Counted from the first letter of the stretch, positions 1 through 5,394 are shown. The stretch: 8,670 nucleotides of DNA from an uncultured Bacteroidales bacterium (GCA_937886455.1 CALGCU010000296.1:1-8670); one strand, 5' to 3'. Translations and numbers: made by a program. The notes: generated by a model not told the origin, from the sequence alone.

Positions 1-670
1 AGTGGTGATAGATTTGAAATAAACGATAGGGTTTAGATCCTGGTATGGTAGTGATGGGACTATTTCCGTTGATAAGGTCATAAAACGGAAATTCTCCTAA
101 GAGTTTTTCATTACATAGAGCAGGCACCGCATAGATGCGACAGGCTTCTTGCAGGAGTTGTAATGGTAAAGGTACCACTGCCGGACAACCAGGTGTGCAG
201 TAGGCTATAGCATTGATAGGTTTTGTTTGGCTTTCGGGCAATAGGGGAAGCATGCTTTGTGCAGGATAACCTTCAAGAGAAAGCATAATAAACACTCCCA
301 ATGTGGTGTCTTCTTCAGGTAAATCTATGTGTTGGCCAGAGCCGGCTCCCTGGGGGTCATACTCTGTATCCCACTCTCCTTGAGAACAGGTAAAAATGAG
401 TTGTCCATTGGCAAAGATGTCGTCAAAGCGAATATACTCGCCGGGGTTTCTTGTTGTGCATTCTGCCAGATGTGGTATCAGGTCGGGGCGGAATAATTGG
501 TTGTCTATGATTCCATCTTCTCTCATTTGCCGGATAGCAGGCAGGCAACAAGCGTCATAAGGAAGAAAGAGGCGACAAAGGTTGACGTCTTGTGGATAGT
601 TTCCGGCATGTCCTATTTGGGCAGGAACAAGCTGCATGTGTGTATTGATATATGTTGGATATGGAATCAT
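1..670 (-). CDS. Unrecognised virion-operon protein, C-terminus beyond window edge
   Basis: An open frame of 223 codons starts at the ATG at 668-670 (MIPYPTYINTHMQLVPAQIG) and stays open to the left edge. It begins 11 bp after the stop of the 86-aa mini-fibre gene, so it belongs to the same operon. I do not recognise a family. The protein has no membrane segment or signal peptide. It is rich in Pro, Cys and acidic residues, with cysteines at about residues 32, 41, 42, 71, 95, 158, 162, 177 and 186. The middle (YIRFDDIFANGQLIF, GEWDTEYDP) looks beta-rich. Its place after spike-like genes suggests a virion or host-interaction role, but this is inference only. If the window is circular, the frame continues across the ends into the piece at 8576-8670 and gives a 254-aa protein with a Pro/Ala-rich tail. 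Confidence 0.85.
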   Translation of the reverse strand, partial: MIPYPTYINTHMQLVPAQIGHAGNYPQDVNLCRLFLPYDACCLPAIRQMREDGIIDNQLFRPDLIPHLAECTTRNPGEYIRFDDIFANGQLIFTCSQGEWDTEYDPQGAGSGQHIDLPEEDTTLGVFIMLSLEGYPAQSMLPLLPESQTKPINAIAYCTPGCPAVVPLPLQLLQEACRIYAVPALCNEKLLGEFPFYDLINGNSPITTIPGSKPYRLFQIYHH

Positions 671-681
671 AGTGATTTATA

Positions 682-942
682 TTATTCTCCGTGATATACT
701 CCTTCTTGAGCTGTGATGGTTGATGTGGCTGTAAGTTCGCGTGTAATTGTGACGGGGCTATCAGTATCTGATGGTTCAGAACCAAGGGTGACTCCTCTTT
801 GGAGCAGATAATTGTAAATTATTTCTTCTACTTCTTCCCGGTCAAGTTGTTGTGTGGGTGAATAGTTGGCAAATAGGTTGTCTATGTAGTTTTTTATCTT
901 ATTCCAAAGGGTTTTCAGTCCGTTGTTATCCAGGAATTCCAT
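682..942 (-). CDS. Mini fibre/spike protein, 86 aa
   Basis: The N-terminus (MEFLDNNGLKTLWNKIKNYI) matches the motif FL-x-x-x-GL-x-x-x-W-x-KIK-x-Y, which I know from the start of many gut Bacteroidetes phage fibre and adhesin proteins. It is also the start of the 108-aa protein at 1490-1816, so the two are paralogues in their first 25 residues. An acidic helix follows (LDREEVEEIIYNYLLQRG, about residues 34-51), then a Thr/Ser-rich tail (residues 56-86) that is probably beta-structured. There is no membrane segment. The likely role is a small host-recognition or spike subunit on the particle surface (inference). The leader between this ATG and the previous gene holds the plus-strand promoter of the small-RNA candidate at about 984-1043. 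Confidence 0.75.
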   Translation of the reverse strand: MEFLDNNGLKTLWNKIKNYIDNLFANYSPTQQLDREEVEEIIYNYLLQRGVTLGSEPSDTDSPVTITRELTATSTITAQEGVYHGE

Positions 943-947
943 ACTAT

Positions 948-978
948 TTTGTTTATTTGTATTTTTTTTTTACTTTTG
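948..978 (+). promoter_or_regulatory. Bacteroides-type promoter on plus strand (sRNA 1)
   Basis: TTTG at 948-951 is followed, after 19 bp, by TACTTTTG at 971-978, an exact TAnnTTTG -7 box with the common trailing C. This is the known Bacteroides sigma-ABfr promoter layout (-33 TTTG, -7 TAnnTTTG). It faces away from the direction of all the genes and starts within 6 bp of the ATG of the 86-aa gene. The only thing it can transcribe at once is the hairpin and T-run at 984-1043. Confidence 0.65.
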
Positions 979-983
979 CACTT

Positions 984-1043
984 GAGAATCGTTGGTCAAT
1001 GAAGTATGTTTGAGCGAGTAGTTGACTTTCGGTTCTTTTTTTT
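984..1043 (+). ncRNA. Candidate small RNA 1, convergent to the 128-aa gene
   Basis: The predicted transcript starts about 6 nt after the -7 box. It folds into one stem: GAGAATCG (984-991) pairs with CGGTTCTT (1030-1037) with G-T wobbles, then an internal loop, then GTCAA (995-999) pairs with TTGAC (1022-1026), closing a 22-nt loop that contains GAGCGAG. Eight Ts follow (1036-1043). The T-run overlaps the stop codon of the 128-aa gene (1042-1044, opposite strand), so the RNA is convergent with that gene. It is also fully antisense to the polycistronic mRNA just upstream of the 86-aa mini-fibre gene. I see no start codon with a credible ORF. Its function is unknown. It could act as an antisense regulator, or as an antitoxin-like or primer RNA. 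Confidence 0.55.
1022..1043 (+). terminator. Rho-independent terminator of sRNA 1
   Basis: This is the 3' arm of the stem (TTGAC, then CGGTTC) followed by eight Ts at 1036-1043. The opposite strand has no T-run after the hairpin, so it should stop only plus-strand transcription. Confidence 0.55.
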
Positions 1044-1428
1044 ATGGTTGATATTGTGTGATTGCGTATTCTATGCATTCATTACTAGTAGTAAAACCAA
1101 CTGTCAATTTTGCTTTCCCAAGTCTTGGAATGGTTGCAAGTAAGTTAGCTATTTCCACAAACTTCATCTTTTTTGTTTGTCTTCTTCCGATTTTTGGAGG
1201 TAAATGTAATTGTAAAACAACAGCATTTCTTATAACCATGGGAAGTCTTATAGCAAGTTTAGTAGCTTCTTTAGATACGGCAGCGTAATAAGCTGTTTCA
1301 TTTATTGATTTATCAATGACCTTAATTTTACAACCAAGAGCAGGACAATAAAATTGCATATCTTTATATTGTAACAACTGTTCTTTGATAAATTGCCGAC
1401 GTTCTTGAACTGTATCGGGTATTTTCAT
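1042..1428 (-). CDS. 128-aa protein, paralogue of the 133-aa protein; LPD3/BECR-like?
   Basis: This is a soluble basic protein with no membrane segment. It aligns along most of its length with the protein at 3172-3573. Shared landmarks in order are: SI-(N/D)-ETA (about residues 41-45), RLP (about 61-63), KKM-x-FV-x-I (about 86-92), a KLTVG/KIVVG strand (about 107-111), and a final YxITQ. This pattern recalls from memory the LPD3/BECR-type domains of polyvalent and toxin-like proteins in Bacteroidetes phages and mobile elements. Some BECR proteins are RNases, but I cannot point to catalytic residues, so nuclease activity is only a possibility. It sits between the two mini-fibre genes. The stop codon overlaps the T-run of a convergent small-RNA candidate, the same arrangement as in its paralogue. 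Confidence 0.75.
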   Translation of the reverse strand: MKIPDTVQERRQFIKEQLLQYKDMQFYCPALGCKIKVIDKSINETAYYAAVSKEATKLAIRLPMVIRNAVVLQLHLPPKIGRRQTKKMKFVEIANLLATIPRLGKAKLTVGFTTSNECIEYAITQYQP

Positions 1429-1443
1429 GTGATTTTTATAATA

Positions 1444-1472
1444 ATGAGGCGCACATTTTTAATGCGCCTCAT
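1444..1472. repeat. Intercistronic 10-bp inverted repeat (hairpin)
   Basis: ATGAGGCGCA (1444-1453) and TGCGCCTCAT (1463-1472) are perfect inverted copies with a 9-nt loop. The repeat fills the 61-bp gap between the 108-aa gene stop (1490) and the 128-aa gene start (1428). Neither side has a real T-run, so it is a weak terminator at best. More likely it is an mRNA-stabilising or processing hairpin that separates expression of the mini-fibre from the next gene. Confidence 0.6.
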
Positions 1473-1489
1473 CTTTCATTTATGAGTAA

Positions 1490-1816
1490 TTAGGCAAGTG
1501 AGTTGATTTCATCATCTGTGATTGCCTTAACAAGTGGAGTAACATCTTCAGCGGTTACAGCAGTAACAGAAGTGACATGACCCAGCGAATCAACGGTGAC
1601 TTTGTATAGTCCTTCAGCTTGAGCTGCATGAGATGGATGTTTATAGTCACATGGTAAGTCCGGAAGTTGCTCAACCGGAACGAGTCCGTTTGCATCCAAT
1701 GTGGCCAATCCATTGTTTTTGCCAGAAAGAGAAGTTACATGCTCTTGTACATACTTTTTGATTTTCGCCCAGAATGTTTGTAGTCCGGCATAGTTAAGAA
1801 ATTTGTTTTCTGCCAT
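1490..1816 (-). CDS. Mini tail-fibre-like protein, 108 aa
   Basis: Three recognisable phage-fibre elements follow one another. Residues 6-24 carry the GLQTFWAKIKKYV attachment-type motif shared with the 86-aa protein. Residues about 30-53 carry the fibre repeat motif GLATLDANGLVPVEQLP. Residues about 60-85 carry the HPSHAAQAEGLYKVTVDSLG stretch, common in long fibres of gut phages. The C-terminus ends ITDDEINSLA, close to the ITDEEINLLT end of the neighbouring 49-aa protein. It has no membrane segment. At 108 aa it is far shorter than typical phage fibres (many hundreds of residues) and holds only the capsid-side modules. I infer a short spike or adaptor for receptor binding. It lies in the spike section of the operon, 34 bp after the 49-aa gene. 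Confidence 0.85.
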   Translation of the reverse strand: MAENKFLNYAGLQTFWAKIKKYVQEHVTSLSGKNNGLATLDANGLVPVEQLPDLPCDYKHPSHAAQAEGLYKVTVDSLGHVTSVTAVTAEDVTPLVKAITDDEINSLA

Positions 1817-1850
1817 AGTGTCAATTAGTTTAGTTGTTGATATGTTTAAT

Positions 1851-2000
1851 TCATGTTAATAAATTGATTTCCTCATCGGTGATTGGTGTAAGACTATCAA
1901 GTTCTTGGTTGATTTGTTGGATTTCCTTCTTATACTCCTCCGGATCCACACCAAGATAGTCCATCTTTCCGGTAAAAGGGTTATAGCGTGTTGTTGCCAT
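1851..2000 (-). CDS. 49-aa fibre-associated small protein
   Basis: The ATG at 1998-2000 overlaps the TAA of the 262-aa gene by one base (TAATG), a translational-coupling arrangement. The protein starts MATTRYNPFTGKMDYLGVDP, a motif of the YNPFTGKLDYVG type often seen at the start of small proteins and fibres in gut phages. A helix follows (EEYKKEIQQINQEL), and the end is TPITDEEINLLT. That end matches the C-terminus of the 108-aa mini-fibre (ITDDEINSLA), which suggests the two share a docking element or arose from one fibre gene that split. It has no membrane segment. The function is inferred only from these motifs and the context. Confidence 0.75.
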   Translation of the reverse strand: MATTRYNPFTGKMDYLGVDPEEYKKEIQQINQELDSLTPITDEEINLLT

Positions 2001-2788
2001 TAGATAAAAAATTGATAGTTATACTTATGACGTTCGTTCCATATATGAGTAAAGCTACGATCTCCTTGAGGGTAAAGATTGCGTGTGATTTTGATATTCT
2101 CTTGCTCAAGAGTATTGACATGTAGAATCCTCCAGCATGGCATTTCCTCCGGATTTGATGGATCTTGAGTAGAACGCAAGGCTGTTCTGTCATACCAACC
2201 AAGGTAATAACCAGGAGAAACGGGCTGAGGAGTTTGGTCAACTGTTATTATCAATATACCATAGAAATCCCCTTGGCATTCTACTTTAATCTCTTCTGAA
2301 AATGAGCCTTGAAAGTCATGAATAAAAAATTTCTTTTTGTCGCCAGGTGAAATATATTCCTCTTGATTAACTTTTAGCACTCGTTCAGAAGAGCCACACC
2401 ACCCTATAAACGTTACTTTATTCGGTTTGAGCTCAGCCAAGTTAATAATATAAGTCTCGCCATTAGCGAATTTGAGGCCTCTAAGAGTTCGAGAAGAAGA
2501 TTGGGAAGATGTCCAACTCCCTGAGTTGCGTATTTGGTCCAAATTGACGGACTCATAATATATACTTGCTTCAGATGGTTCCTTACTAATAGTTAGTTCC
2601 TTAGTTTTGCTTAATTCTCCATCTTTGAATAAGAAAAAGTGAGTATCCCCACTCACCCCTTCTTGTAGCGGGGCGTTGGAATTCATAAAAAAGTACTGAA
2701 GTAATACCGGAGATGTTGGTGGCATCTGCGGTACTTCCTCAATAATATCCGGATCTTCTTGATGTGATTTGGGTGTATAGATATTCAT
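2000..2788 (-). CDS. 262-aa probable spike/vertex protein (unrecognised)
   Basis: This is a soluble protein with no signal peptide or membrane helix and a Pro/Glu-rich N-terminal segment (residues 9-28). Most of the rest appears beta-rich with aromatic strands (for example FFIHDFQGSF, FYGILIITVDQ, YYLGWYDRTAL). I do not recognise a family. The start lies 1 bp after the stop of the 94-aa gene, and the stop overlaps the start of the 49-aa gene, so it is firmly inside the operon. It is the largest soluble protein of the block that also holds the two mini-fibres. I infer a spike, penton-like or receptor-binding protein. A beta-sandwich enzyme or a minor capsid protein cannot be excluded. Confidence 0.8.
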   Translation of the reverse strand: MNIYTPKSHQEDPDIIEEVPQMPPTSPVLLQYFFMNSNAPLQEGVSGDTHFFLFKDGELSKTKELTISKEPSEASIYYESVNLDQIRNSGSWTSSQSSSRTLRGLKFANGETYIINLAELKPNKVTFIGWCGSSERVLKVNQEEYISPGDKKKFFIHDFQGSFSEEIKVECQGDFYGILIITVDQTPQPVSPGYYLGWYDRTALRSTQDPSNPEEMPCWRILHVNTLEQENIKITRNLYPQGDRSFTHIWNERHKYNYQFFI

Positions 2789-2789
2789 A

Positions 2790-3074
2790 TTAGTATATAG
2801 TTTCGTTTACTATAGCTTGTATTTGTTTGACTTGTTCGGTCGTGTACCCTTCTGCCAGCAAATTAGCTGTCCTTTCAGGTTCATTTCCGTAGTCTCCTCT
2901 AATAACAAACAGAGCAAGTGTTTCCGGGTCAAAATCCGAATCCACAGAAACAGCTCGTTTGGTTGAATCTTTGAGGCTAACAGGACTTTTTTTGCGCGCA
3001 ACAATAACAAGCACTACAGTTCCCACAAGAACAAGCAATAAAACTGCGATTATAAGTAAGTCTCTTTTTTTCAT
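2790..3074 (-). CDS. Membrane-anchored Cpl-7-like wall-binding protein, 94 aa
   Basis: Residues 5-26 form a strong membrane helix flanked by KKR and RKK. After a linker, residues about 52-92 read TLALFVIRGDYGNEPER, then LLAEGY and VKQIQAIVNE. This fits the Cpl-7 (CW_7) repeat pattern of A-x-x-VI-x-G-x-(W/Y)-GN-x-x-ER-x-x-x-L-x-x-x-GY, ending in V-x-x-x-VN. CW_7 modules bind peptidoglycan muropeptides and are best known from the Cpl-7 lysozyme C-terminus. No catalytic domain is attached here. A virion membrane protein that grips the cell wall during entry, or that docks the hydrolytic machinery, is a reasonable inference. The promoter of the second small-RNA candidate begins 3 bp upstream of this ATG on the other strand. 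Confidence 0.8.
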   Translation of the reverse strand: MKKRDLLIIAVLLLVLVGTVVLVIVARKKSPVSLKDSTKRAVSVDSDFDPETLALFVIRGDYGNEPERTANLLAEGYTTEQVKQIQAIVNETIY

Positions 3075-3076
3075 AA

Positions 3077-3108
3077 TTTGTGTGTTTAAAATCTTTTATT
3101 TACCTTTG
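3077..3108 (+). promoter_or_regulatory. Bacteroides-type promoter on plus strand (sRNA 2)
   Basis: TTTG at 3077-3080 is followed after 20 bp by TACCTTTG at 3101-3108, an exact TAnnTTTG with trailing C. Layout and position mirror the promoter at 948-978: opposite to the operon, in the gap downstream of a 128/133-aa paralogue, and close to the ATG of the next gene. Confidence 0.65.
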
Positions 3109-3113
3109 CAGTC

Positions 3114-3182
3114 GAAATAATGATTGACGGATAATGACACATTGGTAATCGAGTGCGCCTTCTGTTAGTCATTATTTTTTTT
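3114..3182 (+). ncRNA. Candidate small RNA 2, convergent to the 133-aa gene
   Basis: The predicted RNA starts about 6 nt after the -7 box. AATAATGA (3116-3123) pairs perfectly with TCATTATT (3169-3176). TTGACGG (3124-3130) pairs with CTGTTAG (3162-3168) using three G-T wobbles. This gives a continuous 15-bp stem around a 31-nt loop (contains ATCGAGTGCG), ended by eight Ts at 3175-3182. The T-run lies beside the stop codon (3172-3174) of the 133-aa gene on the other strand. Layout is the same as in candidate 1, though the sequences differ apart from the promoter, TGCA, and a loop CGAGT. It is antisense to the mRNA leader of the Cpl-7-like gene. The function is unknown. Confidence 0.58.
3162..3182 (+). 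terminator. Rho-independent terminator of sRNA 2
   Basis: This is the 3' arm of the 15-bp stem plus eight Ts (3175-3182). The stem is AT-rich and includes wobbles, but the T-run is uninterrupted. It is directional for plus-strand transcripts. Confidence 0.55.
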
Positions 3183-3573
3183 GTGTGATACAATAATGCA
3201 CGATTCTCTTATTTTTCCTTTCTCCCACAACAATTTTTACATTTCCTATTTCTTGCAAGGCAGTTCTGAGGATATAAATCTTCACAAAGCCCATCTTGCG
3301 TTGTTTATTAGAATGAGTTTGATCGACATTGACTATTTGGGCTTTCTTCAGCGCTTCCGGGAGTCGCAGTGCTGCAAGTGTAGATAAGTAGCGTCGTGAA
3401 GCTCTCGTAGCTGTCTCATCTATAGATGCACCATTCACCTCTACTTGCTTGCCAGGAAATGCGGCACAGGAGAGAGTCTTTCCAATCAGGCGTGAAAGGC
3501 GTTCTACGATGATTGCTCTTCTGAGGTAAACATCTTCAGGGCTGTCCGATGTGGGTATATAGTTAGGTTTCAT
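3172..3573 (-). CDS. 133-aa protein, paralogue of the 128-aa protein; LPD3/BECR-like?
   Basis: This is a soluble basic protein. It shares with the protein at 1042-1428 the SIDETA motif (about residues 51-56), LRLPEALKKA (about 69-78), KQRKMGFVKIYIL (about 91-103), VKIVVGERKN (about 112-121) and the end YCITQKK. The copies are too diverged at DNA level to be a recent duplication. From memory the pattern recalls the LPD3/BECR-type domains of polyvalent phage proteins, and this is a tentative family call. If it is BECR-like, an RNase or toxin role injected with, or made by, the virus is possible, but no catalytic residues are assigned. It starts 8 bp after the stop of the 43-aa gene. The last codons (Lys-Lys-stop) are encoded opposite the T-run of a convergent small-RNA candidate. 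Confidence 0.75.
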   Translation of the reverse strand: MKPNYIPTSDSPEDVYLRRAIIVERLSRLIGKTLSCAAFPGKQVEVNGASIDETATRASRRYLSTLAALRLPEALKKAQIVNVDQTHSNKQRKMGFVKIYILRTALQEIGNVKIVVGERKNKRIVHYCITQKK

Positions 3574-3581
3574 GAGAGATC

Positions 3582-3713
3582 TTAAATGTATTTTTTAGCC
3601 AGGAAATAGATAATAATTGGTACTATTGCCACAACTATGAGGGTGATGGCGTTTTGCGGGGAGATTTGTATATCAACCCCTATCGAGGTAAGTTGTTTTG
3701 TGTCTGTTTTCAT
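3582..3713 (-). CDS. 43-aa single-pass membrane protein
   Basis: ATG at 3711-3713, stop at 3582-3584. About 20 mostly polar N-terminal residues (MKTDTKQLTSIGVDIQISPQ) precede one membrane helix (residues 23-38, ITLIVVAIVPIIIYFL) and a basic end (AKKYI). It fits exactly between its neighbours: 12 bp after the 148-aa gene and 8 bp before the 133-aa gene. Tiny proteins of this kind are typical of membrane-containing or filamentous phages. Family not recognised. Confidence 0.75.
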   Translation of the reverse strand: MKTDTKQLTSIGVDIQISPQNAITLIVVAIVPIIIYFLAKKYI

Positions 3714-3725
3714 TGTAGTGTTCTA

Positions 3726-4172
3726 TTAAGCTGTTATTCCGTGTGACTGGAGGCGAGTGAGAATGGATTGCGTTGTATCTTGCAAGTCGAAGTTGGTAAA
3801 CCAGAATTGCTCTCCTTTAATCCATTGCGCAAGATTTTGCCCATCTCCGTAGTTATCTGCAAAATAATTGGCCGTTGCTACAAAAACTCTGTCGGTAGTT
3901 GCAAGATAATCAGTGTATATGCCTGCATCTCTCGACAAGATGTTTACTCCTTTCATATCCTTGTACAGCGCAGTAGCGTGTTGCACTGCCAATTGAGATT
4001 CAGACTCAGAGAGTGATTTTCCGTAGTCAGTTGCATCAGGCAATTTGCCTTTATTACCTACCGAAGCAAGCTTTTTTCCTTGGCGCCGTGCGACGTAGTA
4101 GGTAATGGTCAGCGAAAGAGCAATAAGTAACAATGCAACAGACAGGGTTATAGTTAGTTGTTTAGTGTTCAT
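3726..4172 (-). CDS. 148-aa membrane-anchored protein
   Basis: I chose the ATG at 4170-4172 (MNTKQLTITLSVALLL) because the preceding gene's stop ends 2 bp upstream (TAA-AA-ATG). The longer frame to 4238 would only overlap the hydrophobic end of that gene. Residues 7-28 form a membrane helix followed by the basic stop ARRQGKK. The rest (about 110 residues) is predicted soluble and helical, with an aromatic segment ANYFADNYGDGQNLAQWIKG at residues 101-120. Family not recognised. A virion membrane protein facing the capsid or the periplasm is the likely role, from context only. Confidence 0.8.
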   Translation of the reverse strand: MNTKQLTITLSVALLLIALSLTITYYVARRQGKKLASVGNKGKLPDATDYGKSLSESESQLAVQHATALYKDMKGVNILSRDAGIYTDYLATTDRVFVATANYFADNYGDGQNLAQWIKGEQFWFTNFDLQDTTQSILTRLQSHGITA

Positions 4173-4174
4173 TT

Positions 4175-4381
4175 TTACGGATTTTGAGGCATGAGTATGA
4201 GATGCAGCAAGAGCAGAAACGCTATGAGTGCCAGCCACCAGTTGTGCGCAGTGTTGATTACAGGTAAAGCGTAAGCATTTTGTTTTGCTACCACTTTACC
4301 AACCGGTTCTTCAGGCTTGATTTCCTCAGCAGGAGCTTTTTCTTCAGCCTGAGCCGGTGCTTCAGATGCCTGGGAGTCCTC
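4175..4381 (-). CDS. C-terminal part of a membrane protein in shifted frame (68 codons)
   Basis: This frame is open from just after a TAA at 4382-4384 down to the TAA at 4175-4177, but it has no usable start codon near its beginning. It encodes an acidic Ala/Pro/Glu linker (EDSQASEAPAQAEEKAPAEE and onward), then a C-terminal membrane helix (residues about 47-63, WWLALIAFLLLLHLILM). It is +1 relative to the 60-codon frame at 4362-4544 and overlaps its end by 20 bp. A shift in that overlap would give a protein of about 122 residues in which TTEATPASL continues straight into EDSQASEAP. The stop sits 2 bp before the next gene, as expected for a real translated end. Either a programmed +1 frameshift or a one-base error or mutation explains it. 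Confidence 0.65.
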   Translation of the reverse strand, partial: EDSQASEAPAQAEEKAPAEEIKPEEPVGKVVAKQNAYALPVINTAHNWWLALIAFLLLLHLILMPQNP

Positions 4382-4544
4382 TTAAACTTGCCGGAGTAGC
4401 TTCAGTAGTAGTAGATACATAATCTGCGTGACGTTCAGCTGCGATTGAGCGTTCTTCAAGCTGTGCGAAAAGTTGCAATTCGTCCACTTGACGATCATTG
4501 TTTTTATCGACAGGCATTGCGTATATATTCATTACTTGAGACAT
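4362..4544 (-). CDS. N-terminal part of the frameshifted membrane protein (60 codons)
   Basis: The ATG at 4542-4544 starts MSQVMNIYAMPVDKNNDRQ, followed by a helical acidic segment (VDELQLFAQLEERSIAAERH). There is no membrane segment in this frame. The last residues (RGLPGI, then TGA at 4362-4364) look out of frame: the neighbouring +1 frame continues with a low-complexity acidic linker and a membrane helix (4175-4381). Read together, the gene would be a tail-anchored protein of about 122 aa. Read alone, it is a 60-aa soluble peptide. The start lies 19 bp after the stop of the 276-aa gene. Family not recognised. Confidence 0.7.
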   Translation of the reverse strand: MSQVMNIYAMPVDKNNDRQVDELQLFAQLEERSIAAERHADYVSTTTEATPASLRGLPGI

Positions 4545-4563
4545 GATTGTGCGTTATTAGTGT

Positions 4564-5394
4564 TTAACCATTGATTTGTCCGATTTCGTTGACAGTCTTT
4601 CCCCAAAGATTAGATTTGGAGATGAGGTATTCACGAACAGGAATAGCCACAGATGCGCCTCTTCGCTCATCCAATATATTCCCCGATGGAATTGCATCAG
4701 AAAGAGTGGTACGATGAATTTTCGTTCCACCGTAAGAATTCGGGCAATTTACTCCACCGAGAGTTTGAGCGAAATATTGGTTGGCATACACAAGTTCGTT
4801 GTCAGCAAGCTGCGTCATTGCGGTAAGAGCGCCTGTGTTCCATGCTAAATGGTTGAATGAATTACCACGATTATCGATGGTGTCACGAAATGCTTTAGTG
4901 ATGCTCTCTATTTGAGTTTTACGAGAGTTCCATTGCTCTATCAAAGCTTGACGTGCTTGAGCATCCTTTTCCTTTTGGATGGAGACAAGCACGGTTGTCA
5001 TATCTTCAAGAGTTTCGTGATTGTCGTCGATGAGATTAACAGTCTCCCCTCCAAGTTCCGCGATTTGTCGATTGATTTCGGTTTTAGCCTGGTAGTCTTT
5101 TTCAATGGTGCGAAGTTCCTCAAGGGTGTTGCTGTAGGGTGAGACTTCAAGTCCATAGGTGACTTGTATTTTTTTAGCCAGCGTGATGCGTTTCTCCAGG
5201 TCTTCCTGCTCAGCAATCTCTTCAGGTGACATTTCACGTTTTTCAGCAGCTGTTTTCCGTGGAGTTTCTGAGTAGTCATTAAGACCTCCGTCAGTTACCT
5301 GCGAAGACGATTTTGCTGCAGATTTATTTTTGCGCACCAGAAAATAGGCTATAACGGCTACTATTAGGATAACAATGATTGTATTTTTATTCAT
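4564..5394 (-). CDS. 276-aa membrane-anchored coiled-coil protein
   Basis: Residues 5-20 are a membrane helix (TIIVILIVAVIAYFLV) with a basic stop RKNK. Residues 25-55 are a flexible Ser/Thr/Lys linker. Residues about 56-172 are highly charged and helical and probably form a coiled coil (SPEEIAEQEDLEKRITLAKK, IRTIEKD-like heptads). The C-terminal 100 residues look globular and hold one Cys (CPNSYGG, about 217-223). It is the largest membrane protein of the operon. A particle-spanning or periplasm-spanning strut, or a DNA-delivery tube component, fits the architecture, but this is inference. Family not recognised. It starts 34 bp after the metallopeptidase stop. Confidence 0.85.
   Translation of the reverse strand: MNKNTIIVILIVAVIAYFLVRKNKSAAKSSSQVTDGGLNDYSETPRKTAAEKREMSPEEIAEQEDLEKRITLAKKIQVTYGLEVSPYSNTLEELRTIEKDYQAKTEINRQIAELGGETVNLIDDNHETLEDMTTVLVSIQKEKDAQARQALIEQWNSRKTQIESITKAFRDTIDNRGNSFNHLAWNTGALTAMTQLADNELVYANQYFAQTLGGVNCPNSYGGTKIHRTTLSDAIPSGNILDERRGASVAIPVREYLISKSNLWGKTVNEIGQING

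Noticed and set aside
9..16. TAGATTTG on the plus strand, with a TTTG 19 bp upstream only if the ends are joined (8656-8659)
   Set aside because: It lies inside a coding gene and no terminator or RNA-like structure with a T-run follows, so it is probably a chance match.
62..92. 9-bp inverted repeat ATTTCCGTT / AACGGAAAT
   Set aside because: It is within the coding frame of the left-edge gene with no T-run. Repeats of this size can occur by chance.
2602..2609. TAGTTTTG on the plus strand (also TAGATTTG at 4611-4618)
   Set aside because: Both are inside coding genes with no TTTG at the right upstream distance.
4173..4238. 22-residue N-terminal extension of the 148-aa gene
   Set aside because: It overlaps the membrane helix of the preceding gene. 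The ATG at 4170-4172 sits 2 bp after that gene's stop and leaves a clean N-terminal membrane helix.
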